A DNA stretch of 64,000 bases from Diadema setosum (lineage: Eukaryota; Echinodermata; Echinoidea; Diadematoida; Diadematidae). Made by a program: the position numbers and the translations under genes. The first letter of the stretch is position 1, and every line of letters begins with the position of its first letter. The stretch spans positions 27,271,173-27,335,172 of the forward strand of contig NC_092693.1 in NCBI RefSeq assembly GCF_964275005.1, read 5' to 3'. Below the pieces are notes generated by a model that searched no databases, had not been told where the DNA came from, and was given only the letters and a program-made list of their open reading frames with translations. Shown in pieces: positions 29,301 through 40,900 of the stretch.

Positions 29301-32300
29301 AAAGTGGCAGAATTTATTAACACATAAAAATACAAATGTAATAACACTATTATAATTATAGTGAAAATTAAGTCACCAACTTTATTTCACGTAGACGCTC
29401 TATCTAAAGTGGGACTATTAACATTTACGCTGCTATAGTATGGTTGGTTAGTGATTAATCCAATTATTGTGCGTATACAGCCAATTCTGTGTCGTGAAGT
29501 ATAAGCGATAATGCCACGCCATTTCCTTCTAAATTAAGTACCTGGGGTGGTATTCTGAGGTCGTAATTAAGCACGTGATTAACTTTGTGATTAAGTCGAG
29601 AAGTTAAAAGACCCTTAATCATGGGCAGAATCGGTATTCTGAGGACGTAATTAAGGTATGATTAAGTCCCCTATGATTATCTTAGGTTCCTCCCATCTAA
29701 TTGTTATTCCATCCAATCAGAAGCGTTGTTAGAAGCCAAAATGATGATCACGCATGCAAATATGCCCTCAATGCGCGCTCCTCCGCACACCCCTGTAATT
29801 ACAACGCAAGAGCTCCGTGCGCACACTTTGGCCTTTGATTACAACCCTTCACCTACGCACGCGAAGAGCTCACATAAAATGACAAAATTCCGCGAAGATC
29901 GCCTATATTTCTTTTTTTCTCTGAATTCTACGGATACCATGACAACAAGACTCAACCGCTCCTCGGTTACCGAAGACGGCAAGCATCGTTGTGACCGAGA
30001 AAAAGCTCTGTAATGCGTGATATCGGAGTAGTTAATGACACCCTTTGGTATCATTAAGTTTTCCATTAACTTTCACACTTAATTACATGCTCAGAATACT
30101 GATTTGTAATTAACTAGAGCTGTGATTAAGTCCTCTCAGAGGTGTACGCACATTGATACGCGCAAACGCGTTAAGACTTTCCCGCCAAAATGCTTGTTGT
30201 CATGGTAGTTAATAAATCCCCTACTTAATTAAGCTCTCAGAATACCGATTTGGTAATTAAGTGCTAATCAGACACTTAATAAGCCCTCAGAATACGGCCC
30301 CAGGTGTAGTTGTTAAATGAATTCTGATGTTACCAATTTACTAAGACTAATGTGCGATGGATGGACACCTTGCTGTGTACGCGTTTGCACCTATGTCAAA
30401 GACGTATATGTACGTTGCATTGCGTATGGTCGGTTGACGATAACTCGCCCTTATTCAACTCGCCACAATTATTAGACAACTCGCCGTCACCAAAATACAA
30501 ATCAACATGAACAAGAGACCCGCGGGTCTAGCGCTCACCTGAGTATCGCAAGTTCACCTTTCACGCAGTCACTAATCCAAATTATTCACAGCTCTACCAA
30601 AATTTGACCAGGCATTCTCAAGTAGAAGATGAAAATGTACAATAAGGGCGCAAATTTTTTAAGATTCCTTAATTATTGGGGATTGGGGCCCCCTGGGGCC
30701 CTCTGGGTGGGGCATGGTGCCCATTTTGATAAATTTAGATCCTGACCTCCTAGGGATGCTACCTGCCAAGTTTGACGAAAATCCATCATGAGGTTTTGAG
30801 GAAGAAGATGAAAATGTACAATTCAGGCCCCCATTTGGACCTTCCCAACCACCCCCCCCCCCCCACCCCTGCCCCCAAGAGGGGCACCCCTGGATCTCCT
30901 ATGAACAAACTCAAAACTACAGTCATTAATGTACTCACTCATAGTATTATCTTAGCTCTATAACTTCTGATTCTAGAGAAGATTTTTAAAGATTCCTTCA
31001 TTTTGGGGGGTTTGGGCCCCCCTGGGGGCCCCCTGGGCGGGGCATGGTGCCCATTTTATCAAATTGAGTTCCTAACCCCCTAGGGATGCTACCTGCCAAG
31101 TTTGATGAAAATTGGTCCTGGGGTTTTCACGAAGAAGATGAAAATGTAAAAAGTTTACACACGACGCACGACGCACAACGGACGCCGGACGAAGGGCGAT
31201 CGTAGTAGCTCACTTGAGCCTTTGGCTCAGGTGAGCTAAAAATGCTAGTAGTCAAGATGTACAGGTTTACGGTCAGGATGTAAAAAAGAAAAATAATAAT
31301 TTCAGTGGTTATTTCAACATAGCAGCTTATGATTAGGGTTAGTGTTAAAGTAACGTTAATCCCACAGACCTATGGTTACGCGGACTCTGGTGTCCTAGAG
31401 TGACATGGACCCCTGTGTGTCCTAGGGTGACGCGGACCCGGTGTGCTAGGGTAAGGATCAGGGTAAGTGTTAGGGTTACACGGACTTCGGTGTCCTGAGG
31501 TTAGGGTAACACGGACCCCCGTGTCCTAGGGTGACGCGGACCCATCAGTGTCCTAGGGTTAGGGTTAGTGTTAAGGTAACGTGGACCCCGATGTCATAGG
31601 GTGACGCGGATCCCGGAGTCCTAGGGTTAGGGTCAGGGTTTGTGTTAGGGTAACGTGGACCCTGGTGTCGTAGGGTGACGCGGGCCCAGTGTCCTAGGGT
31701 TAGGGTCAGGGTTAGTGTTAGGGTAACATGGACCCCGGTGTTATAGGGTGACGCGGGCCCGGTGTCCTAGGGTTAGGGTAACATGGACCCCGGTGTCCTA
31801 GGGTTAGGGTCAGGGTTAGTGTTAGGGTAACATGGACCCCAGTGTTATAGGGCAACGCGGGCCCGGTGTCCTAGGGTTAGGGTAACGTGGACCCAGGTGT
31901 CCTAGGGTGACGCAGACCCTGGTGTCCTAGGGTAATGCGGACCCGGTGTCCTAGGGTTAGGGTCAGGGTTAGTGTAATGGATACCCAGGGCTGCACACTA
32001 ACCCATTTTTTCTGCCGGTCCAACCTGTCTCTGTCGGACCGGTAAATGCCCCGTTTTACCATTTTTTACCGGTCCGAACAGAAAATTTACCGGTCAACAA
32101 CGACAACCTGAAAAAACATTAAATGACTTGCAAACTCATTTTTTTTTTTTTTTTTTTTATGGACGCCCCCCCCCCCCCCACCCTTGTATATTCTACAGAT
32201 TAATATCTTTTGGAAAACTTGCCTTATATATTGCACAAGAAATAAAAAAAGAATAGGAAAAAATAGAATGTTTGTTTGTGAATTACTGTGTAAAATGATA

Positions 32301-35300
32301 ATGAACAAATTCAGATTGTGTCAAATGCGTTTGTGACTTTTTCTAAACATCGGCGCACGAACTTGCTGCGTAACCTGCTCTTGGTGGTCTGTTGGATTGC
32401 GACGATTTAATGAATTATTTTAGCTGTGATATTTTCTGATGCACGCGCTACAAGGGGTTCTTTATTTTTCTCCCGATAATCTATTCACATTTGTGCATGC
32501 TTTCTTGAAAGGTACACGACATGCAGGGCCGAATTCGCAATCCTTTTTTGCGCCCATTTCCACCTCAAATATTAGCGGGTTTGTGACACTTTCATAAATT
32601 ACTTCGGCTGTAATATTTTCTGATGCACGCGCCAAAAGGGGTTGAAAATGCGTCCTTTATTTTTTCCCGATAAACTCTTCGAATTTCGTAAGTGTGTTCT
32701 TAAAAGATGCACCACATGGCCGAATTCATGATACGTTTTGCGCCTATTTCTACCCCAAATATCAGCGGGATTGTGACGATTTCATAAATTACTTCGGCTT
32801 GTAATCTTTTATGATGAACGCGCCAAAAGGGGGTGAAAATGTGTCCTTTATCTTTTCCCGATAAACTCTTCGAATTTCATAAGTGCGTTCTTAAAAGATG
32901 TTTCACACGGCCGAATTCATGATACTTTTTGCGCCTATTTCTACCTCAAATATCAGCGGCATTCTGGCGATTTCATGAATTACTTCGGATGTAACTTTTT
33001 GTGATGCTCGCACCGGCTAGAATGGTTGATAATGCGTCCTTTATTTTTCTCCCCATAATCTCTTCGCATTCCGTACATGCGTTCTTTAAAGGTATACGAC
33101 ACGGCCGAACTCACGTCATTAATATCAGCGGGATTGCGATGATTTTATGAATTTAATTCATAAAATCATCGCAATCCCGCTGATATTTGAGGTAGAAATA
33201 GGCGCAAAAAGGATCGTGAGTCTCACGATCCTTTTTGCGCCTATTTCTACCTCAAATATCAGCGGGATTGCGATGATTTTATGAATTACTTCGGCTGTAA
33301 TCTTTTATGATACAGTGGACTCCCGTTATAACGAAGTCCTCGGGACCGGCAGTTTTCTTTCGTTATAACGAAATTTCGTTATAACCGAATGAATAAACAA
33401 TAAAAATACATAGAGTTGATAATGTTGCGGCCCTAAATTTTATTTCGTTGTAACCGGAATTTCGTTATAACCGTGTTCGTTATAACGGGAGTGCACTGTA
33501 CACGCGCCAAAAGGGGTTGAAAATGTGTCCTTTATTTTTCCCCGATAAACTCTTCGCATTTCGTAAATACGTTCTTAAAAGATATACGACACGGCCAAAA
33601 ATCATGATTCTTTTTGCGCCTATTGTTTCCTCAAACTTCAACGGGATTGCGATGATTTCATGAATTATCATTCGGCTGTAATCTTTATGATGCACGGGCC
33701 AAAAGGGGTTGAAAATGTGTTCTGTATTTTTCTCCAAATAATCTCTTCGCATTTGGTACATGCGAATACGACACGGCCGAATTCAAGATCCTTTTAGCTT
33801 CTATTTCTACATCAAAATAATATCAGCCAGCCGAATTGTGGCGATTTCATGAATTACTTCGGATGTAATCTTTTGTGATGCACGCACCAGCTATACTGGT
33901 TGAAAATGCGTTCTTTATTTTTCTCCCCATAATCTCTTCGCATTCCGTACATGCGTTCTTTAAAGGTACCTGTATATGACACGGCCTAATTCACGATCCT
34001 TTTGGCGCCTATTTCTACCTCAAATATCAGCGGGATTGCGATGATTTCATGTATGACTTCGGATGTAATCTTTTATGATACACGCGCCAAAAGGGGTTGA
34101 AAATGTGTCCTTTATTTTTCCCCGATATAAACTCTTCGCATTTCGTAAATGCGTTTTAAAAGATAGATACACGACACGGCCAAAAATCATGATTCTTTTG
34201 CGCCTATCGTTTCCTCAAACTTCAACGGGATTGCGATGATTTTATGAATTATCATTCGGCTGTAATCTTTATGATGCACGGGCCAAACTGGGCTGAAAAT
34301 GTGCCCTGTATTTTTCACCCAACAATCACTTCGCATTGCGTACATGCCTATCTACGTCACTGCCGAATTCACGATCCTTTTAGCGCCTATTTCTACATCA
34401 AATATCAGCGGGATTGCGATATGTCATTAATTATTTCGTCTGTAATCTTTTGTGATACATGCACCAGAAGGGTTGAAAATGCGTTCTTTATTTTTCTCCC
34501 GATAATTTCTTCGCATCTGTGCATGCGTTTTCAAAATTATACACTGCATGCAGGGCCGAATTTGAGATTCTTTTTGCGCCTATTATTGTTATCTCAAATT
34601 CCAAGGGGATTGCGAATTTTCATGAATTACTATTCGGCTGTAATCTATATGATGCAAACGCCAAAAGGGGTGAAAATGTGTCCTTTATTTTTCTCCCGCT
34701 AATCTTTTCCCATTTCGTACGAGCGTTCTTAAAAGGTATACGTCACTGCCGAATTCACGATCCTTTTTGCGCCTATTTCTACCTCAAATATCAGCGGGAT
34801 TGTGGCGATTTCATGAATTACTTCAGATGTAATCTTTTGTAATGCACGCACCAGAAGGGTAAAAATGTGTTTTTTATTTTTCTCCCGATAATCTTGTCGC
34901 ATTTGTGCATGCGTGTTTGATAACCAACACGGCATGCAGGACTGAATTCAAAATCCTTTTTGCGCCCATTATTTCCTCAAATTTCAACGGGATTGCGTTG
35001 ATTTCATGAATTGTTATTCGGCTGTAATCTTTTATGGTGTACTCACCAAATGTGTCCTTTATTTTTTTTTCTCTCCTCTATAATCTCTTCGCATTTCGTA
35101 CATAAGCTTTTGAAAGATACGACGCGGCCGGTCGAATTCATGATCCTTTTTGGGACGATTTCTACCTCAAATATGTAAGCGGGACTGCGATGATTTTATG
35201 ATTTTTTTCTCCCTAGTATTATCTCTTCACATTTTGTGCATGCGTTCTTAAAAAGTACACGGAAGGGCCGATTTCGTGATCCTTTTTGCGCCTATCTTCA

Positions 35301-37889
35301 TTATGAGACCATTCTGAACGAATGAAAATATTCATCTGTGAAATGACTGTGTAAAATGAAAATAAACGCAATCAGATCCATTTACTGTATCGTTGAATAT
35401 CGAATGTCTTTTTACTTTTTCTAAAAATCAACACAAGTAAATTAGTTCTAACATAACTGCCACGCTGCTGCGAAGCCGGGATCGGATTGATCTTGCGTTA
35501 AAAAATCATGAGCAAAATGACTCAGAAATGCGTGCGCTTCTATCAATGCTTCTTGTCTGGCATGACCGCCGATCGCAAGCAAACGAAAAGCAGTTACACT
35601 GTTCTATACATGCTTTGCATGTATTGCATTGCATGGCAGTGCGTGAACAGCGCCAAATGCGCAAGCGAGCGCGAATTATAACTGGTCGACTGCTAGTGCT
35701 CAAAACTAATATGTTTACTGTACAAATTGGACCGGTAGACATAAACGAAAACTTGCGTAAAACTTGTTGAACAGTGCGATATCTTGCCTTCTGTTTCTTC
35801 CTGATAGGGGCTGCTCTTTTTCTTTCTACTGACCCCACCAATGCTTTTTTCTTACTGGTCATGTCGGACCGGTAACTTGTGGATTTCCTGAAAAGTTACC
35901 GGTCCGACAGTGACTTTTACCGGTCTTTGACCGTCGGACCGGCGCCAGTGTGCAGCCCTGGGATACCCCAGTGTTCTTGGGTTAGGGTATGGGTAAGTGT
36001 TAGAGTAATGCAGACACCAGTGTCCTAGGGTCACGCAGACTCGGTGTCCTAGGGTTAGGGTCACGGTTAGTGTTAGGGTAATGCGGACCCCGGTGTCCTA
36101 GGGTGACGCAGACCACGGTGTCATGGTGTCCTAGGGTCACGCGGACCCAAGTGTCCTAGGGTGACGCGGACCCGGTGTCCTAGGGTTAAGGTCAGGGTTA
36201 GTGTTAGGGTAACGCGGACCCTGGTGTCCTAAGGCGACGCGGACCCCATAGGTCTATGATGGGACATACAGACTTGTTTCTATCGACCTTTTTGCAATAA
36301 TAATACAAAAAACAAATCACAAACAATTAGGCCTACGGGTACTTGTTTCCATGACTGTCACAAACATTGTTATGTAGAGGTTATAAAATCAACTGCAATG
36401 TATTATTCTCTCAATAGGCCTCTAGCTTAGTTACCTTGATAATGTGAGATTACAGTTTCACATGGTTGGCAAGAAACTGAAATGATATTCGAAATGTTAT
36501 TGCACTGAGCCAAAAAGTGTTGAATGTTCAAGGGGCAAACTGATGAAACAAACTGAGATGATTGGAAGGGTACAGAAGCTGTATTCCCAATTCAATGTTA
36601 GCAATTTGTCGTTATTTGTTTTGTACGAAACTGTGGTTATGTTTTGAAACAGTTTCACAAGTGACAGCTAGATACAAGTAAAACTAGATAAGAAGATAAT
36701 GGTGTGCTCCTGAATTGGCATGGTTTAAAAATTATTTATTGGATCGTTCACAGTTTGAATCTTATAATGGAAAGTTGTCATATAAATTTCATATTGGATC
36801 ATTGGCATAGATATCGTTCGTGCGTTGGCCGTATAAATTTCACATCATTGGCATCGTTGGTGCGTAAAAATTTCACATCGTTGCCATCGTTGGTGCGTTG
36901 GCCATGAATTTAATATCGTTGGCATCGTTGGTGCGTTGGCCACAAATTGTACATTGTTGGCATCTTTGGTGCATTGGCTACAAGTACAAATTGTCCATCG
37001 TGGCATCGTTGGTGCATTGGCCCTATAAAGTTAATATCATTGGCATCGTTGGTGCATTGGCTACAAGTACAAACTGTCCATCGCTGGTGCGTTGGCCCTA
37101 TAAATTTAACATCGTTGGCATCGTTGGTGCGTTGACAAGTACAAATTGTCCATCGTTGGCATCGTTGATGCATTGGCCCTATAAATTCAATATCGTTGGC
37201 GCGTTGGCTACATGTACAAATTGTCGATCGTTGGTGCGTTTGCCCTCAGCACAAATTTAATATCATTGGCATCGTTGGTGCGTTGGCTTCAAGTACAAAT
37301 TGTCCATTGTTGGCATCATTGGTATGTTTGCCCTAAGCATAAATTTAATATCGTTGGCATTGTTGGTGCGTTGGCTACAAGTACAAATTGTACATCATTG
37401 CAGGGCTGCCAACCTTGAGTGAGAGTTTGGCGTGAGATACTGCGAGGGAGCGGAGCGATCTCCTGGCTAGCGCCTGGCGGCCTGCTGTGCAGCCGTACGT
37501 ATGGTTGAGGGGTCTAGATATCGCGCACGAAAATTTGAAATGCTCTTATAATAGAAGTTATTCCATAATCGTACCTGAATTTCTCAATGAATATCACGAA
37601 AATGCAGAAAAATCACCTCCCAGAATCTCCTGATGATACGATGACGGAGTAGTGCGCTGTCGCCGTTTGTATGTCGGACTTTTTTTTATGCGTTCTATTT
37701 CTCGGGGTATGTAAAGATCGCGCAGCTGCCCTCTGTAGTTTCATACGTGAAAGTGTCTGCCCCTCTGCGGCCGGCTGTAACGTGCTCCGGCTTTCGTAGA
37801 ATATTTTTTCACTTGATATTAAATTTGTCCCAGTTAAGCAACAGCAGTTTTACCTAACTTGTGTATATTATTGTTATTATTATTGTATG

Positions 37890-37933
<44 letters not shown>

Positions 37934-40900
37934 GTGTTATTATTATTATTATCATTATTCATTGTTATTATTATTATCATTATTACTATTATCACTACCA
38001 CCATCATCGATCATCATAATCATCATCATCATCATCATTTTCATTATTATTATTATCACTTCCACCACCATCATCATTTTATCATTCTTATTATCATTAT
38101 TTTTATCATTGATATTTTCATAATCGTTAATGATTTTCATTTATAAAGTTTTCTTACAGTATTTCTAATCACTTTAACCAATAATATACATGTAATATAA
38201 AATGGAAAAAAGTAAAATATGAACATATATTTGTGTGTGTGTGTGTGTGTGTGTGTGTTTGTGTGTGTGCTTACCCATTTGTCACCCTCTCATTTTCGTC
38301 ACCCATTTGTCACACTCTCATCTAATTTGTTTTCTTCAGTATCATTATGACCCTCCCCTGTCACAAATATATCACAAGTTAGCGCAAGAAATCACAAGCA
38401 AATTCAAATTGAAATCACACTTCAACTTCGATAGACTGAAATATTTATTCCTTTGTAATATTATAATCGTTGTGTTAAAATTTGACTTAAAACAACATTT
38501 ATTAACAGTATTTCAGCGTAGCTGGCAGCATACATTGTTCTTGTGTATGATGATGTCACGTGGTAAACGATCGATCGAACAAATTACGAATTCTATCGAC
38601 TACGAACGAGACAACGAGACGACACGTCTAGGCTACAACATCCTTAGAACAGATTTTAAGGGAAGGTAGGTTTGTACAAGGTAAAAAATTGGAAATTTAG
38701 TGGAAAATTTGTTGGAAATCAAAATTTCTTACCTGCTTCCTTCTCATGTTGAGCGGTAAGTCAGGTATGTTTATTCCATGGGCGTATCGGCAAATTTTGC
38801 GCTTAGTCCTACGCGTAATATCGCTTGCTATACGCAGTTACGCTATGCGCGATCATTACGTCCCTGCGCGAGACCTAGTACCCTTACTATACTACGTACA
38901 CAGTCAGTGTATGTAAAGCGATGTAAAGCACACGTCATAGCCACACATGTACTGTAATTTGCCAAAAGTACAAGCTGCGCTCACGTGGTATAGGTAGAAA
39001 CCATTGTAATCCAATAGCTCATCTTTGCGCGCGAACCGAAAACAATTATTACTGGTTAAGCTTTACACCCCGCGCGGGAAAATCTCGAAATTTTGGGCTT
39101 GGGCATATCGATATTCGGAATATCAGAGAATTTACAGATATATTTATTTTTGTAGTCATGTACATTCCATTTTTGGGGTTTAGCGTGAGATTTCGTTTAT
39201 CAGAGTGAGACAGTCAAAATTGGTTGAATTGCGTGAGTCTCACGCTCAATGCGTGAGAGTTGGCAGCCCTGTCATTGGCATTGTTGGTGCGTTGGCCATA
39301 AATTTCACATCGGATTGTTAGCATCGCTAGTGCATTTGGCCGTATAAATTTCACATCATTGGCATCATTATTGGTGTGTTGACCATAAATTTAATAACGT
39401 TGGCATTGTTGGTGCGTTGGCCATATAAATTTCACATTGTTGGTGCGTTGGCCCTATGAATTTGATATTGTTGGACTCGTTGCAACGCGTTGGTGCGTTG
39501 GCTACAAGTACAAATTTTACATTGTTGTCATCGTTGGTGCGTTGACCATTATAAATTTCACATAATTGGCATCGTTGGTGCGTTGGCCGTCCATATAAAT
39601 TTCTTATCGGATCGTTGGTGCGTTGGCCGTAAATTTCACACCATTGGCATCGTTGGCGCGTTGGCCAGAAATTTAATACCCTATCATACCGTTGGTGCAT
39701 TGGCCACAACATGGCCACAAATTATGCACACCGGTGGCATCGTTGGTGAGTTGGCCAAAAAAAAATCACATCGTTAGAATAGACGCGTCGTTGAACATCG
39801 TTGGTTCGTTGGCAGCTATTCAACCCTTTCCACTTCACATCGTAGTGGGTAGTTGGTTCACGTCACCTTTAATGGCCTTATAACATGCTCTCGTCGTGCG
39901 AGGTATTCTGCAGTTTTTCCCAAGTCATCAATGGCAACATCTCACTCAACTCAACCACTCAGCTCCATTGTTTTGTATAGTAAGGGTACTAGAACTCGCG
40001 CAGGGACTTAATGGTCACGCATAGCGTAACTGCATATACACTACGGTTTGGCTGCCATAGGCCATGTACACAGTTTAAGCAGCGCCTCAGTCAACACAGC
40101 GCAAGCGCAGATCCCCGATATGCATAATTCATGTCGCCCCGAACTCACTGAGAATGCCTGCCGCTCCACCACTCAACTCCCGATAGTGTACAGAATATCG
40201 AATCGGCTGTGCAATCGCAGCAATGAGAGAGCTAAAAATATCTTGGCCTCTTCTCTCTAGGGCTCTCTCCGCTCCGCAATGCGCTTGCCAGGTCTTACCT
40301 CGTTGCTGATTGGCTGAGCCGCGACTGCATTGGCCATGTGTATTGTGAGCACTGTGTCTCGCTTGCTGCATCGCTAGCATGCACAGCGCGTGTAGTCACT
40401 GCATGCTATCCCGCTCTCCTAACCCGTTTGTATGTACCCAAACAGCCTCGCAGCGCACCGCTGGTATCGGGTAGGTCGCTCGCTACGGAAATCTAACATT
40501 ATCAACATTGATCTATGCACTTCAAACATCCTCGCACATACATTGCACATACTCGCACACGGTAAAGGTAGTATCAAAACACAGATAAATCGCTCTAGAA
40601 TCCATCAAAAAATACGAGGATGAAAAAAAATTGCATGAATGACCAAAACTACTCCTTTGATGACATATTCCTGGCACAGATTGCCGGAAAATTCCATAAT
40701 AAAGGGCGAAATTATACGGAAAATCTCCGTCGTTTTCCAATAAGCCACGGAGGTGTACTTGGTATCAACGTAAAGCTTATGAATGGAAGAAAACGATGAT
40801 GTCATTTTCGGAAGGCATTGTGGGAGAGCAAGCCGACCAATGAGGGAAAACCTTTCATAGTTGAAAGCGATAGCAAGCCGATCATCAACCGATACTAGCT

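Larger units (their letters stand above)
32340..35330. repeat. ~190-bp tandem array inside element A
   Basis: About 14-15 diverged units contain AGCGGGATTGCGATGATTTC, ATGAATTACTTCGGCTGTAA, TTTTATGATGCACGCGCCAA, GTCCTTTATTTTTC and GCGCCTATTTCTACCTC. Two units are inverted back-to-back at 33,121-33,288. The same unit family reappears at 63,230-64,000, so the array was not created only here. Confidence 0.8.
31986..35960. mobile_element. hAT-like TIR element 'A' (CAGGGCTGCACACT ends)
   Basis: 3,975 bp with perfect 14-bp inverted ends CAGGGCTGCACACT and AGTGTGCAGCCCTG, flanked by the 7-8-bp direct repeat GGATACC(C). This fits hAT target duplications. Several GTCGGACCGGTAA motifs lie just inside both ends, as expected for subterminal transposase-binding sites. 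The interior is a ~190-bp tandem array rather than an intact transposase. It interrupts the telomere-like minisatellite. Confidence 0.8.

Noticed and set aside
34244-34842. 152- and 107-codon frames
   Set aside because: They run through ~190-bp tandem units of element A and repeat with the units.
31345-36263. Chromosome end (telomere)
   Set aside because: TTAGGG words are interspersed in longer degenerate units and unique sequence continues on both sides.
36898-37418. Overlapping 60-120-codon frames with repeated [14 protein letters not shown] segments
   Set aside because: The minisatellite unit length keeps frames open on both strands; no independent sign of coding.
37859-38146. Leu/Tyr/Ile/His-rich open frames
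   Set aside because: Produced by the TTA/TCA triplet microsatellite inside element B.
38235-38669. 144-codon frame inside element B
   Set aside because: It begins in a (TG)n tract and has no transposase motifs; the inverted B copy does not preserve it.
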